A stretch of 45,738 nt of DNA from an uncultured Bacilli bacterium. GTDB lineage: Bacteria; Bacillota_I; Bacilli_A; RF39; UBA660. The notes below the pieces were generated by a model, which was not told the origin of the DNA, did not search any database, and saw only the letters and a program-made list of their open reading frames with translations. The stretch covers positions 1 to 45,738 of the forward strand of contig CANQOV010000006.1 of assembly GCA_947625575.1 (NCBI GenBank), in the 5' to 3' direction. This document shows positions 28,678 through 39,834 of this stretch, in pieces. Within the stretch, counting starts at the first letter, position 1; the number at the start of each line of letters is the position of its first letter. The position numbers and the translations under genes are program-made.

Positions 28678-29655
28678 TTGAAAATTGGAAATATTTTTGT
28701 AAAAAATAAAATTGTTTTAGCTCCAATGGCAGGGGTATCTAATCCTGCTTATATTAAAATTGCTGAGATGATGGGTGCTAGTCTTGCTTTTACAGAGCTT
28801 TTAAGTGCAGAAGCAATTGTAAGAAATAATAAGAAAACTTTAGATATGTTAAAGGGGATTGATTTGATAAATATTCCTGTTGGTGTACAACTTTTTGGAT
28901 CAAATGCTGATGTTTTAGCTAGGGCTAGTAAGATTGTTTCTTGTTTATATCCCAATGTTTTTATTGATATTAATATGGGGTGTCCTGTTAATAAGGTAGC
29001 AGTAAAAGCAAAGTCTGGAGCTTATCTTTTGAAAGATCCAGATAAGGTTTATCAAATTGTATCTAAGGTAGTTGAAAGTGTTAGTTGTCCTGTTACAGTT
29101 AAAATTAGAAGTGGTTGGGATAGTGATAGCATTAATGCGATTACGGTTGCTAAAAGGATTGAAGAAGCTGGTGCTAGTGCAGTTACAGTTCATGCACGAA
29201 CAAGAGTGCAAGGTTATAGTGGGGTTGCTTGTTGGCAAATTATTAAAGAAGTAAAAGAAAATGTTAGTATTCCTGTCATTGGTAATGGCGATGTTAAGTC
29301 TTGTTTTGATGCTAAAAAAATGCTTGATGAAACTGGGTGTGATTTAGTAATGATTGGTAGAGCTTGTTTGGGAAATCCTTGGATATTTAAAGAGTGTGTC
29401 TGTTATCTTGAATCTGGAACAGTTTTAGATAAGCCAACTGTAAAAGAAAGAATTGATATGTGTTTATTACATTTTGATAATTTACTAGATTTAATGGATG
29501 AGAGAAGAGCAATTTTGGAAGCTAGAAGTCATTTTTTATGGTATTTAAAACCTATTAAAGAAAGCAAAGAGCTTCGTAATCAATTATTGAAGATTAATGA
29601 TAAAGAGCAAATTATAAATTTATTAGTTAATTTTAAAGAAAGTATGATAGAATAG
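28678..29655 (+). CDS. dusB: tRNA-dihydrouridine synthase
   Basis: [43 protein letters not shown]. Confidence 0.95.
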   Translation: MKIGNIFVKNKIVLAPMAGVSNPAYIKIAEMMGASLAFTELLSAEAIVRNNKKTLDMLKGIDLINIPVGVQLFGSNADVLARASKIVSCLYPNVFIDINMGCPVNKVAVKAKSGAYLLKDPDKVYQIVSKVVESVSCPVTVKIRSGWDSDSINAITVAKRIEEAGASAVTVHARTRVQGYSGVACWQIIKEVKENVSIPVIGNGDVKSCFDAKKMLDETGCDLVMIGRACLGNPWIFKECVCYLESGTVLDKPTVKERIDMCLLHFDNLLDLMDERRAILEARSHFLWYLKPIKESKELRNQLLKINDKEQIINLLVNFKESMIE

Positions 29656-29672
29656 TGGTGTGGAGGTACTTT

Positions 29673-31154
29673 ATGAGAGAATTTTCAGAACAAGAACAAG
29701 TAAGAAGAGATAAATTAAACTTTTTAAGAGAACATAATATTGATCCTTTTGGTAGCAGATTTGATGTTACTACAAATACTAAAGAGATAAAGGAAGCTTA
29801 TCAAGATAAGACTATTGAAGAGTTAGAGGCTTTACATAAAGAGGTTACTATTGCAGGAAGAATTATGACTAAAAGAGGAAAGGGTAAAGCAGGATTTATT
29901 AATATTCAAGATAAATATGGACAAATTCAAGCTTATGTTAAATTAGATAATGTTGGTGAAGAAGCTTATGAAATTTTTGATAAATCTGATTTAGGAGATA
30001 TTGTTGGAATAACTGGAAGTGTTATGAGAACACATATGGGTGAGTTAAGTATTAGAGTTACTAATTTTAAGCATTTAGTTAAAGCTTTAAGACCTTTACC
30101 AGATAAATTTCATGGTTTAGTTGATGTTGAAGAGCGTTTTAGAAGAAGATACGTTGATTTAATAGTTAATGAAGATGCAAGAAGAGTAGCATTTTTAAGA
30201 CCAAGAATTATTCGCTCTATTCAAAAATATTTAGATAATTTGGGATATGTTGAAGTTGAAACACCAGTTTTGGGAACAATTTTGGGTGGTGCTAGTGCAA
30301 GACCTTTTGTTACTCATCATAATACTTTAGATATTGATATGTATCTTCGTATTGCTACTGAACTTAATTTGAAAAGATTAATTGTTGGTGGTATGGATGC
30401 TGTGTATGAAATCGGTAGACTTTTTAGAAATGAAGGTATGGATAAAAATCATAATCCTGAATTTACAACGATTGAAGTTTATAAAGCATATAGTGATTTG
30501 GAAGGTATGATGGATTTAACCGAAAACCTTGTATCAAGTGTTTGTTATGATGTTTTAGGAACATATGATGTTTCGTTTAGAGGTCAAAATATTTCTTTAA
30601 AACCAAGTTATAAACGTGTTAAAATGACGGATGCTATATATGAGAAAACAGGAATTGATTTTTCAAAGGATATGTCTTTTGAAGATGCTAAAAAGTTAGC
30701 TATGGAACATGGTATAGAAGTGGAAGAACATTTTGGTTATGGACATATTGTTAATGCTTTTTTTGAAAAGTATGTTGAGGAAGATATTGTAGAGCCAACA
30801 TTTATTTATGGACACCCAGTGGAAATTAGTCCTCTTGCTAAAAAGAATAGTCTTGATCCTAGATTTACTGAAAGATTTGAGTTATTTATTTTAGGTAGTG
30901 AGTATGCTAATGCGTTCTCTGAATTAAATGATCCAATTGATCAGTATGAAAGATTTGAAAATCAATTAAAAGAAAAAGAGTTAGGAAATGAAGAAGCCAA
31001 CGAAATGGATTTAGATTTTGTTGAGGCTTTGGAATATGGTATGCCACCTTGTGGTGGTATGGGTATGGGAATAGATAGACTTGTTATGTTACTTACTAAT
31101 AGTGATACTATAAGAGAAGTTATTTTGTTCCCAACTATGAAGAAAAAAGATTAG
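29673..31154 (+). CDS. lysS: Lysyl-tRNA synthetase (class II)
   Basis: [60 protein letters not shown]. Confidence 0.98.
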   Translation: MREFSEQEQVRRDKLNFLREHNIDPFGSRFDVTTNTKEIKEAYQDKTIEELEALHKEVTIAGRIMTKRGKGKAGFINIQDKYGQIQAYVKLDNVGEEAYEIFDKSDLGDIVGITGSVMRTHMGELSIRVTNFKHLVKALRPLPDKFHGLVDVEERFRRRYVDLIVNEDARRVAFLRPRIIRSIQKYLDNLGYVEVETPVLGTILGGASARPFVTHHNTLDIDMYLRIATELNLKRLIVGGMDAVYEIGRLFRNEGMDKNHNPEFTTIEVYKAYSDLEGMMDLTENLVSSVCYDVLGTYDVSFRGQNISLKPSYKRVKMTDAIYEKTGIDFSKDMSFEDAKKLAMEHGIEVEEHFGYGHIVNAFFEKYVEEDIVEPTFIYGHPVEISPLAKKNSLDPRFTERFELFILGSEYANAFSELNDPIDQYERFENQLKEKELGNEEANEMDLDFVEALEYGMPPCGGMGMGIDRLVMLLTNSDTIREVILFPTMKKKD

Positions 31155-31162
31155 TTTTAGTA

Positions 31163-31206
31163 ATAGTATTTTTGTGATAAAATCATGAAAATACTATTTT
31201 TTTCTT
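31163..31206 (+). terminator. Rho-independent terminator after lysS
   Basis: atagtatttt ... aaaatactat then T tract. Confidence 0.85.
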
Positions 31207-31251
31207 TATTTTTCTTAAATATCGTGTAATAATTATATTGGGAGGATAATT

Positions 31252-32907
31252 ATGGAAAATAAAAAAAATAATGGATTATTTTATGCAGTTGGTGCTTTTT
31301 TACTTGTTTATGCCATTTTAACCTATGTTATTCCTTCAACTGATTCTTTTGGTGTTTTAGAAAACATTTCTAGAAGCGAAGTTAGTGTTTTTCGTTTTTT
31401 GGGTGTAATTTTTGAAGCAGTTGGTGGATTTAGCAGTTTATTTATTTTTGTGTTATTAACTGGCGTATTCTATGAAATTTTAAAAGTTACTGGTGCATAT
31501 GATAAGTTAGTTAGTAAAGTTGTTAAAAAAGTTAGCAAACACGATAAATTATTTTTATGTTTAGTTACTGTTTTAGTAGCGGTAGTTTCTTCTGTTTGTG
31601 GACTTGAAGTAGGGATGATTTTATTTTTCCCTTTCGTAATTTCAATTGTTTTAGGATTGGGTTATGATAAATTAACTGCTTTAGCTTGTACTTTTGCTTC
31701 TTGTATTGTAGGTATGTTAGGAGCAACTTTTGGAGGAGTTTTGTATAATCTTAATGTTTCACTTGTCAATAATTCAAATGGAACTACAATGATGGTAAGA
31801 GATGAATTCTTTATAAGATTAGCATTACTTGTTGTTGGAGTTGCTTGTCTATTAGTATTTATGTTATGGCATGCTAAAAAAGGTAATGTTTTAGAAGCAA
31901 GTAAGGAAGTTGAAACTAAAGAAGTAAGTAAAAATAAAAAAGTTTGGCCACTTGCTGTTGTACTTGGTTTAGTATTATTAATATTTATGCTTGGTGGAAC
32001 AGATTTTGCAGGAATGTTTGGAAGTAATTTCTTTGCAACTGTAAATCAATCATTTGTTAATTTTACTGTTGGCGGATATCAATTATTTGATAAAGTACTT
32101 GGTGGATTTGATCCTTTTGGTACTTGGTTTTCTCCAACAAGATTTGAATTTGCTTCACTTGTTATTGTGTCTGCAACTTTAATTTTGGTTTTAGCTTACA
32201 AAGTTAAGTTATCTGATGCAGTAGATTGTTATGTTGAAGGAGCAAAAAAATATTTTAAACCAGCTTTATTAACAACATTAGCTTGCAGTGTATTTGTTTT
32301 GGTATTCTATTATCCAGTATTTAAAACTATTGGATCATATTTGATGAGTTTATCTGATACCTTTAATGTTGCACTTGGCTTTGTTTATTCACTTGTTGGT
32401 GGGGTATTCTATGTAGATGTTTATTACTATACATATTATGGTTTACCATATTTAGTTTCTTTAGCACAAGATCCTGCTTTAGGTGGACTTTTAAGTACAA
32501 TGTTTGTCAGCGGATATTCTTTAGCTATGTTAGTTGCTCCAACTAGTGTGTTGTTATTGGTATGTTTATCTAGTAATGATGTTAAGTATTCTCAATGGTT
32601 AAAATATATTTGGAAATTATTTGCTGGATTATTAGTAACAACATTAATAACATTATTAGCTTATTATATGTTCTTAATACGTGGTTATGACAGTGGTAAA
32701 GCACAGTTAATAATTTTAATTTCTTGGTTGATATTGATACTTGTAATGGTTGTAGCATATCTTATTTATACTAGAGTTAAAGAACGTAAAATGGAAAAGA
32801 AACCAGTAAAAGAAGTAAAACCAAAAAAAGAAGTTAAAAAGACTGTAACTAAAACAAAAACTGATACAAAGAAAAAAACTTCTTCTAAAAAGAAAAGTAA
32901 AAAATAA
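31252..32907 (+). CDS. YfcC-like integral membrane permease with Lys-rich cytoplasmic tail
   Basis: AILTYVIPSTDSFG, FIFVLLTGVFYEIL, many TM helices; tail KKPVKEVKPKKEVKKTVTKTKTDTKKKTSSKKKSKK. Confidence 0.65.
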   Translation: MENKKNNGLFYAVGAFLLVYAILTYVIPSTDSFGVLENISRSEVSVFRFLGVIFEAVGGFSSLFIFVLLTGVFYEILKVTGAYDKLVSKVVKKVSKHDKLFLCLVTVLVAVVSSVCGLEVGMILFFPFVISIVLGLGYDKLTALACTFASCIVGMLGATFGGVLYNLNVSLVNNSNGTTMMVRDEFFIRLALLVVGVACLLVFMLWHAKKGNVLEASKEVETKEVSKNKKVWPLAVVLGLVLLIFMLGGTDFAGMFGSNFFATVNQSFVNFTVGGYQLFDKVLGGFDPFGTWFSPTRFEFASLVIVSATLILVLAYKVKLSDAVDCYVEGAKKYFKPALLTTLACSVFVLVFYYPVFKTIGSYLMSLSDTFNVALGFVYSLVGGVFYVDVYYYTYYGLPYLVSLAQDPALGGLLSTMFVSGYSLAMLVAPTSVLLLVCLSSNDVKYSQWLKYIWKLFAGLLVTTLITLLAYYMFLIRGYDSGKAQLIILISWLILILVMVVAYLIYTRVKERKMEKKPVKEVKPKKEVKKTVTKTKTDTKKKTSSKKKSKK

Positions 32908-32912
32908 TGTAT

Positions 32913-32940
32913 AACTACCAATTATTTGGTAGTTTTTTTG
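32913..32940 (+). terminator. Rho-independent terminator
   Basis: aactaccaa ttat ttggtagtt ttttt. Confidence 0.9.
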
Positions 32941-33020
32941 TGGTTTTTGTGGATTTTTATTTGTTTAAAAAAACTATTTTCTTTTCATAATAATCATAGA
33001 ATAGAAATGAGGAGGAAAGT

Positions 33021-35321
33021 ATGTTTTCAAAATTTAGTGAAGAAGCAAGAAAAGTTTTAATCCAAATGCAAAAAGAAATGGCTAGTTTAAAACATCCTTA
33101 TATTGGTAGTGAACATTTGTTATTAGCTATTTTAAAATATGGAAATCCTTTTGATATTGAAAGGTTAAAAAATTATGGAATAACTTATGATGATTTTAGA
33201 AATGAATTAATAAAAGTTGTTGGAATTGGAAAAATAAGTAATGATTTTTATTTATATACACCTCTTTTAAAAAGTGTTATATCTTTAGCTATGGCTTGTT
33301 CTAGTGAAAAGGGGAAGACTGAGGTTGACAGTAGTGACTTATTGCTTGCTATTTTTGAAGAGGGCGAAGGTGTTGCTGTTAGAATATTAATTGGTATGGA
33401 TGTTGATATTGAAGCTTTGTATGATGATTTTTCTACTTCCGTTGTTAAGCAAAAGAAAAAAGCTAAATTATTGATAGATAGTTTTGGGGTTGATTTGGTA
33501 AGTAAGGCTTTAAATAATGAACTTGATCCTGTTGTGGGACGTGATGAAGAAATAAAAAGACTTAGTGAAATTTTATCTAGAAGAACGAAAAACAATCCTA
33601 TTTTGATTGGAGAAGCAGGTGTTGGAAAAACTGCAATCGTAGAAGAATTGGCTAGGATGATTGCTAATAATACTTGTTGTAGCAAGCTTAGGAATATGAG
33701 AATTTTATCTGTATCTATGGCTAGTTTAGTTGCAGGAACGAAATATCGGGGTGAGTTTGAAGATAGGTTAGGTAAAATAATTCAAGAGCTGGAAAATCAT
33801 GATGATATTATTTTGTTTATTGATGAAATTCATACTTTAGTGGGTGCTGGAGGTGCTGAGGGAGCAATTGATGCCTCAAATATTTTAAAACCAGCTTTAG
33901 CACGGGGAAATATTAAGGTAATTGGTGCTACTACAACCGCAGAATATAAAGAATTTATTAAAAAAGATAAAGCTTTAGATAGAAGATTTCAAGAGATTTA
34001 TGTTGCTGAGCCTAAACTTGAAACGATTAAAGATATATTAATTAAGTTAAGACCTATTTATGAAGGATTTCATAAAGTAAGGATAACTGATGAGGTAATC
34101 GATGAAATTATAGAGTTGTCTGATAAATATATTTATGATAGAAAAATGCCAGATAAGGCAATTGATATTATGGATGAGGTGTCATCTTTTGTTTCTATTA
34201 AAAATTATAAGGGTTCGAATGCTTTAAATGATTTGGCAGAAAATATTGTTAAAATTAAGAATTTAAAAAATAATGCAATATTAAAAAATGATTTTAAGCA
34301 AGCTTATGGTTTTAGGCAACAAGAATTAAAACTGGAAAGTGAGAAAAACAAGATGGAAGTCGATAATATGTTAAAAGATAAGTTTTATAATATTACTATT
34401 AATGATGTAAGAAAGGTTGTTGAAAATAAAACTAATATCCCTGTATTCTTTTTAGGTAAAGATATTGTATTATCACAACTAAAAAAGAAGCTTAAAAGTG
34501 TTGTGTATGGACAGGATGAAGCAATAAATGGATTATATGCGGCAACTAAAAAAATACGTTATGGCTGTAAAAGGAGTAGAAAACCTTTTTCTTTCTTATT
34601 TGTTGGACCTACTGGTGTCGGGAAAACTTTGTTAGCCAAAGAGTATGCTAAGCTTTGTTATGGACAAGATAATTTTATTAGATTAGATATGAGTGAATAT
34701 AAGGAAGCTCACTCAATTAGTAAAATAATTGGTGCTCCTCCAGGATATGTTGGATATAATGATTCAAAAAATGTTTTTGAACAAATTAAAGATAAACCTT
34801 ATTCAGTAATTTTACTTGATGAAATTGAAAAGGCAAGCAGTAATGTTTTAAATTTGTTTTTACAAATTTTAGATGAGGGTGTTGCTAAAAATTCTAAAGG
34901 AGAAGAGGTTAGATTTGATCATACTTTGATTATTATGACTTCTAATTTAGGTTTTGAAAAAGCTGATATTGGATTTAGTTTTGATTCAAAAAAACAAGAT
35001 GAGGCAATTAAGTCTTTTCTAGGTGTTAGTGTGGTAAATAGAATATCTAAGGTTGTGTTTTTTAATAAGATTAGTTACGATGTTATTAAGATGATTGTTG
35101 ATAAAAAGTTAGAACTTTTAAAGGATGAGTATAAAAGCAAAGGAATAATGGTAAGATTTTCTAAAATGCTTTCTTTAAAAATGATTGATATGTGTGAATA
35201 TGAAGTTTTTGGTGCTAGAAAAGTTGATTATGTAATTAGTGAGTATTTAGAGAATAAAATATTAGATGATGTTATCGGTGGAAGAAGTTCTGTTTTTATT
35301 AAAGATTTGAGTATAGTTTAG
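33021..35321 (+). CDS. clpC: ATP-dependent Clp protease ATP-binding subunit ClpC
   Basis: Clp_N repeats, GEAGVGKTAIVEELA, GPTGVGKTLLAKEYA, UVR-like NDFKQAYGFRQQEL. Confidence 0.94.
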   Translation: MFSKFSEEARKVLIQMQKEMASLKHPYIGSEHLLLAILKYGNPFDIERLKNYGITYDDFRNELIKVVGIGKISNDFYLYTPLLKSVISLAMACSSEKGKTEVDSSDLLLAIFEEGEGVAVRILIGMDVDIEALYDDFSTSVVKQKKKAKLLIDSFGVDLVSKALNNELDPVVGRDEEIKRLSEILSRRTKNNPILIGEAGVGKTAIVEELARMIANNTCCSKLRNMRILSVSMASLVAGTKYRGEFEDRLGKIIQELENHDDIILFIDEIHTLVGAGGAEGAIDASNILKPALARGNIKVIGATTTAEYKEFIKKDKALDRRFQEIYVAEPKLETIKDILIKLRPIYEGFHKVRITDEVIDEIIELSDKYIYDRKMPDKAIDIMDEVSSFVSIKNYKGSNALNDLAENIVKIKNLKNNAILKNDFKQAYGFRQQELKLESEKNKMEVDNMLKDKFYNITINDVRKVVENKTNIPVFFLGKDIVLSQLKKKLKSVVYGQDEAINGLYAATKKIRYGCKRSRKPFSFLFVGPTGVGKTLLAKEYAKLCYGQDNFIRLDMSEYKEAHSISKIIGAPPGYVGYNDSKNVFEQIKDKPYSVILLDEIEKASSNVLNLFLQILDEGVAKNSKGEEVRFDHTLIIMTSNLGFEKADIGFSFDSKKQDEAIKSFLGVSVVNRISKVVFFNKISYDVIKMIVDKKLELLKDEYKSKGIMVRFSKMLSLKMIDMCEYEVFGARKVDYVISEYLENKILDDVIGGRSSVFIKDLSIV

Positions 35322-35322
35322 G

Positions 35323-35352
35323 GTTATTAACAGTTTTGTTAATAACTTTTTA
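35323..35352 (+). terminator. Rho-independent terminator after clpC
   Basis: gttattaaca gttt tgttaataac tttt. Confidence 0.85.
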
Positions 35353-35433
35353 TTTACTACAATTGTATTTTTTGTTATACTATGTTCGAGAGTTTCCTAA
35401 TTATTTATCATATATTTATTGAGGAGGAATTTT

Positions 35434-36825
35434 ATGAAACTATATAATACTTTATCAAGAAAAATTGAAGAGTTTGTTCCATATGGTGATGTTGTTAATA
35501 TGTATACTTGTGGTCCAACAGTGTATCATTATGCTCACATTGGAAATTTGCGTTCGTATTTATATGAAGATATTTTGGAAAAGTCATTAAGATATTTAGG
35601 ATACAACGTTAATAGAGTAATGAATATTACTGATGTTGGACATTTATCAAGTGATTCTGATACTGGTGAAGATAAAATGGTAAAAAGTGCTATTAAAGAA
35701 AATAAGACAGTGTTAGATATTGCTAAATTTTATACGGAAGCTTTTTTTAAAGATTGTAAAGAATTAAATATTGCTAAACCAAAAACAGTTATTCCTGCAA
35801 CTAGTATGATAGATGATTATATTGAAATGATTGAGGTTTTATTAAAGAAAGGTTATGCTTATCAAGCTGGGGGTAATGTCTATTTTGATACTTCTAAATT
35901 AGATGATTATTATGTTTTAACTAATCATAAGGAAGATGAAATGGTTGTTGGAGCAAGAAGTGATGTGTCTTTTGATGATAATAAAAGAAATCAAACGGAT
36001 TTTGTTTTGTGGTTTACAAAATCTAAATTTTCTAATCAAGAACTTAAATGGGATAGTCCATTTGGTGTTGGTTATCCTGGATGGCATATAGAGTGTTCTT
36101 GTATTAGTAAAAAGTACTGTGGAGAATATTTGGATATACATTGTGGTGGTGTTGATAATATTTTTCCACATCATACTAACGAAATTGCTCAAAGTGAGGC
36201 TTATTTTGGACATACTTGGTGCAAGTATTGGTTTCATGTTGAACATTTAAATGATGTTAATGGAAAGATGAGTAAATCTCGTGGCGATTTTTTAACTTTG
36301 GATACTTTAAAAAAGAAAGGTTATGATCCTTTAAGTTATCGTTATTTATGTTTACAATCACATTATCGTAAGCCAATGATATTTACTTATGAGAGTTTAG
36401 ATAATGCAGAAAGTGCTTATTTGAAGCTTAAAAACAAAGTGTTGGGATTAGTTTGTGAAGATGATTTTAGTGAAGATGATTTTAAAGAGTATAAAAACGA
36501 ATTTATAAAATTTGTAGAGGATGATTTAAATACTGCTTCAATGCTTTCTTGTGTTTATGATGTTTTGAAGGCAGATATTTCACAAAGTACTAAGTATAAA
36601 CTTATTTTAGATTTTGATAATGTGTTAGGTCTTGATTTATTTGTAAAAAAAGAAGTTATGGTCGAAGATGATTTTAAGAAATATATTTTGGAAAAGATAG
36701 AACTTCGAAAAGTTGCTAAGGCAAATAAAGATTATGCTTTGGCTGATTCTATTAGAGATGAGTTACTTGCTAAAAATGTTAGATTGATTGATACTAATGA
36801 AGGGACAAAGTTTGAATTGTTGTAG
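35434..36825 (+). CDS. cysS: Cysteinyl-tRNA synthetase
   Basis: MYTCGPTVYHYAHIGNLRSY, GWHIECSCIS, GGVDNIFPHHTNEIAQSEA, KMSKSRGDF. Confidence 0.98.
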   Translation: MKLYNTLSRKIEEFVPYGDVVNMYTCGPTVYHYAHIGNLRSYLYEDILEKSLRYLGYNVNRVMNITDVGHLSSDSDTGEDKMVKSAIKENKTVLDIAKFYTEAFFKDCKELNIAKPKTVIPATSMIDDYIEMIEVLLKKGYAYQAGGNVYFDTSKLDDYYVLTNHKEDEMVVGARSDVSFDDNKRNQTDFVLWFTKSKFSNQELKWDSPFGVGYPGWHIECSCISKKYCGEYLDIHCGGVDNIFPHHTNEIAQSEAYFGHTWCKYWFHVEHLNDVNGKMSKSRGDFLTLDTLKKKGYDPLSYRYLCLQSHYRKPMIFTYESLDNAESAYLKLKNKVLGLVCEDDFSEDDFKEYKNEFIKFVEDDLNTASMLSCVYDVLKADISQSTKYKLILDFDNVLGLDLFVKKEVMVEDDFKKYILEKIELRKVAKANKDYALADSIRDELLAKNVRLIDTNEGTKFELL

Positions 36826-36834
36826 GAGGTTATT

Positions 36835-37500
36835 ATGTATTATATTATTATAATTATTTCATTTGTTGTAACAGTTGCTAGTCAAATATTTATTAGTGTT
36901 ACTTATAAAAAATACAGAAAAAATATTTGCTCTTCTTCATTAACTGGAGTTGAAGTTGCACTTAAACTTTTGAAAGAAAATGATCTTGAAAATATATATG
37001 TCATTGAAACAAAAGGAGAACTTACAGATCATTATGATCCAAATAATAAGGTAATTAGGTTATCTACAGAAGTTTTTAATGGTGAAAATATTTCAAGTTG
37101 TGCAGTGGCTGCTCATGAAGTTGGTCATGCTATACAATATAAACAAGGCAATAAATTTATTAAAATTAGAAGTTTGCTAGTTCCTTTTGTTAATTTTTGT
37201 TCTAAACTTGGTTATATTGCTATAGTTATTAGTTTAATTTCAGGAATTTTGGATTTGTTATATTTGGGAGTATTTTTACTTTTTAGTATTTTAATATTTG
37301 AACTTGTTACTTTACCTGTTGAGTTTGGAGCATCAAAAATTGGTTTGGAAAATTTAAAAAAATATAATATTTTAAAAGATGATGAACTTGTTTTTGCTAA
37401 AAAGGTTTTAACAGCGGCAGCTTTAACTTATGTTGCTAGTTTGGTTACTACTATTTTAGAAATATTTAGACTTCTATTAATGGCAAATGATAGGGATTAA
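36835..37500 (+). CDS. YugP-like zinc metallopeptidase (membrane)
   Basis: VAAHEVGHAIQYKQGNKFIKIRS plus TM helices and LPVEFGASK. Confidence 0.88.
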   Translation: MYYIIIIISFVVTVASQIFISVTYKKYRKNICSSSLTGVEVALKLLKENDLENIYVIETKGELTDHYDPNNKVIRLSTEVFNGENISSCAVAAHEVGHAIQYKQGNKFIKIRSLLVPFVNFCSKLGYIAIVISLISGILDLLYLGVFLLFSILIFELVTLPVEFGASKIGLENLKKYNILKDDELVFAKKVLTAAALTYVASLVTTILEIFRLLLMANDRD

Positions 37501-37502
37501 AA

Positions 37503-37871
37503 ATGACTAGTGATTTGTTAGTTTTAGCATATCTTGGAGATGCTATTTATGAAGTTATGGTAAGAGAGTATTTAATGGGTTTAGGAAAATACAAAATAAA
37601 TGATTTGAAAACAATGAGTTTAAAATTTGTGAGTGCTAAAAGTCAAGCTAATATTTTGTCTTTAATTACTGATAAATTAACTTTAGAAGAACAGGATATT
37701 TTAAGACGTGGTAGAAATGTTAAAACAAATTCTAAACCAAAGAATTGTAATTTGAGTGATTATAAATATGCAACTTCTTTTGAAGTTCTTTTTGGTTATT
37801 TATATGTAAAAAAAGATTTGGAAAGATTAAAAGAAATATTTTCGTATGTTACTTTAGTAGTTGAGGTGTAA
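37503..37871 (+). CDS. mrnC: Mini-ribonuclease III
   Basis: LAYLGDAIYEVMVREYL, EEQDILRRGRNVKTNSKPKN, YKYATSFEVLFGYLY. Confidence 0.94.
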   Translation: MTSDLLVLAYLGDAIYEVMVREYLMGLGKYKINDLKTMSLKFVSAKSQANILSLITDKLTLEEQDILRRGRNVKTNSKPKNCNLSDYKYATSFEVLFGYLYVKKDLERLKEIFSYVTLVVEV

Positions 37872-37872
37872 T

Positions 37873-38580
37873 ATGTTAGTTTATGGAAAAAATAGTTGTT
37901 GTGAAGTTTTAGAAAATGAAGAAAATGTTAAAAGTATTAAAAAAGTATATTTGGAGAGGAATTTTAGGGATAAAAATATAATTTCTATGATAGAAAAATT
38001 AAAAATTGAGCCACATTTTTATACTAAATTTGAACTTGATCAACTTGCAGAAGGAAATCATCAGGGTATAATACTAGACATTGGGGAGTTTCAATATAGT
38101 GATTTAGATGATATCATCTGTGAAAATGGTTTGATTGTTATGTTAGATCATATTGAAGATACTCATAATTTTGGTGCAATTATAAGAACTTGTGAAGCTA
38201 GTGGTGTAGATGGAATTATTATCCCTAAGGATAGAAGTGTAAAAGTTAATTCCACGGTTATGAAAACTAGCAGTGGTGCTGCAACTAGGGTAAAAATTTG
38301 TATGCAGACAAATCTTAATCAGACTATTAAATATTTACAGGATAAAGGTTATTGGATTTATGCTACAGATATGACTGGAGATAATTATACAGATCAAGAT
38401 TATAGAGGAAAGACTTGCATTATTATTGGAAATGAAGCAAATGGGGTATCTACTCTTGTTAAAAAATCATCTGATTATATTGTTACAATCCCAATGATTG
38501 GTAAAATTAATAGTTTAAATGCTTCGGTTGCTTTGGGAATTTTGGTTTATGAGGTAGTAAGGCAACGAAACATTAGATAG
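37873..38580 (+). CDS. rlmB: 23S rRNA 2'-O-methyltransferase RlmB/TrmH family
   Basis: LDHIEDTHNFGAIIRTCEASGVDGIIIPKDRS, IIGNEANGVS, NSLNASVALGILVYE. Confidence 0.95.
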   Translation: MLVYGKNSCCEVLENEENVKSIKKVYLERNFRDKNIISMIEKLKIEPHFYTKFELDQLAEGNHQGIILDIGEFQYSDLDDIICENGLIVMLDHIEDTHNFGAIIRTCEASGVDGIIIPKDRSVKVNSTVMKTSSGAATRVKICMQTNLNQTIKYLQDKGYWIYATDMTGDNYTDQDYRGKTCIIIGNEANGVSTLVKKSSDYIVTIPMIGKINSLNASVALGILVYEVVRQRNIR

Positions 38581-38588
38581 GAGGGTTT

Positions 38589-39194
38589 GTGGACTATAAA
38601 AATTTTAACGATTATGAATTGCTTTATTTAGTTAGTGATAACGAAGATGCTATGGAAATAGTATTAAAAAAATATGAGCCAATTATTTTTAAAATGGCTC
38701 ATAAATATGCTTTTAATTTCAAACAGCATAGAATTGATGTTGAAGATTTGATGCAGGAGGGAAGAATTGCTCTTGTTAAAGCAGTTGAGTCTTTTTCAGA
38801 TTGTAAAGATGCAGTTTTTTATACTTTTGTGATTTTGTGTGTCAATCGGGCTATGTATAAATATTGTCTTAGAAATAGTAGAGCAAATGATGAAATTATT
38901 AATTATGCATATTCAATTGACAATGAATCTTTGGATTTTTTAATGGATAGTTTTGATTCTAATGAAAATTTGTTGGAACTTTTTATTGAAAAAGAAAAAG
39001 AAGATAATATTTTAAAGTTTAAAAACACTTTAAATGATGAAGATGCAATGATTTTTGATTTAAAATTAAGTTTCTTTACATATCAAGAAATTGCTGTTTT
39101 ACTTGGTTTTACTTATAGTTATGTCTCTAGTAGGTTATTAGTTATAAGGAAAAGTTTGAAAAAATATTTACTAAAATTAAACTTTGATTTATAA
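38589..39194 (+). CDS. Sigma-70 family factor, SigH-like
   Basis: DVEDLMQEGRIALVKAVESFSD, C-terminal HTH; position after mrnC-rlmB as in B. subtilis sigH. Confidence 0.8.
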   Translation: MDYKNFNDYELLYLVSDNEDAMEIVLKKYEPIIFKMAHKYAFNFKQHRIDVEDLMQEGRIALVKAVESFSDCKDAVFYTFVILCVNRAMYKYCLRNSRANDEIINYAYSIDNESLDFLMDSFDSNENLLELFIEKEKEDNILKFKNTLNDEDAMIFDLKLSFFTYQEIAVLLGFTYSYVSSRLLVIRKSLKKYLLKLNFDL

Positions 39195-39213
39195 TGTTTA
39201 TGATAGGTGAGGT

Positions 39214-39834
39214 ATGATGCAAGAGACAATGTCTTTACGAACATTTATTGATAATAGAGATTATATTGATAGTGTTAAAGTCAATACTTTTTGTCGTTTG
39301 ATGAAAGAAGTTAGTGATACTTTAGAAAAAGAGACAAGAAATATTGTTAAAATTAATTTAAATGATATAAGAATTAATGTTAATACTGGACAAATTGTTT
39401 TGCCTGATAATTTGTTTCAAACTGATATGGATAAGACAGTTGCAGATATAGATACTGGCGTTAGTTTGATGGCAGGTAGAAAATCATCTTTGGAACATAA
39501 AAGAGTGGCTGTTGCATTGATGATATTAGGTTGGTATTGTAATGAAGATCATAATTCTATTTATAGTGATATGGATGTTTTAGAAAATTTTGATTCTTAT
39601 ATTTCTAAAGTTCCTAAATGGTTACATCAATATTTTATTGATATATTTAGAAATATGGATTATGAAACTTCTTTTGGAGAATATTATGATAAGAATTTTG
39701 TAGATAAAGTTAAGGAAAGCATTAAAAAAGCATTTGATTCTTACAATTTAAATGATGAACAACTTGATAGGATATCTGCATTAGTTGCTAAAACTACAAA
39801 TAGATTGATTAAAGAGGGTGAAAAAGATGTTTGA
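39214..39834 (+). CDS. Hypothetical protein
   Basis: 206-aa ORF with gtgagg RBS; no recognised domain. Confidence 0.65.
   Translation: MMQETMSLRTFIDNRDYIDSVKVNTFCRLMKEVSDTLEKETRNIVKINLNDIRINVNTGQIVLPDNLFQTDMDKTVADIDTGVSLMAGRKSSLEHKRVAVALMILGWYCNEDHNSIYSDMDVLENFDSYISKVPKWLHQYFIDIFRNMDYETSFGEYYDKNFVDKVKESIKKAFDSYNLNDEQLDRISALVAKTTNRLIKEGEKDV

Noticed and set aside
28945-29238. Antisense/alternate-frame ORFs in dusB (also 28749-28955 and 29072-29254)
   Set aside because: Low-complexity shadow translations of a conserved gene.
32780-32906. Lys-rich repetitive tail of the YfcC-like permease as a tandem repeat or CRISPR-like structure
   Set aside because: Codon-level repetition from a KKxV/TKT-type low-complexity tail; no regular spacer structure.
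33248-33685. 145-aa minus-strand ORF inside clpC
   Set aside because: Antisense shadow of a strongly conserved coding frame; no RBS or recognisable domain.
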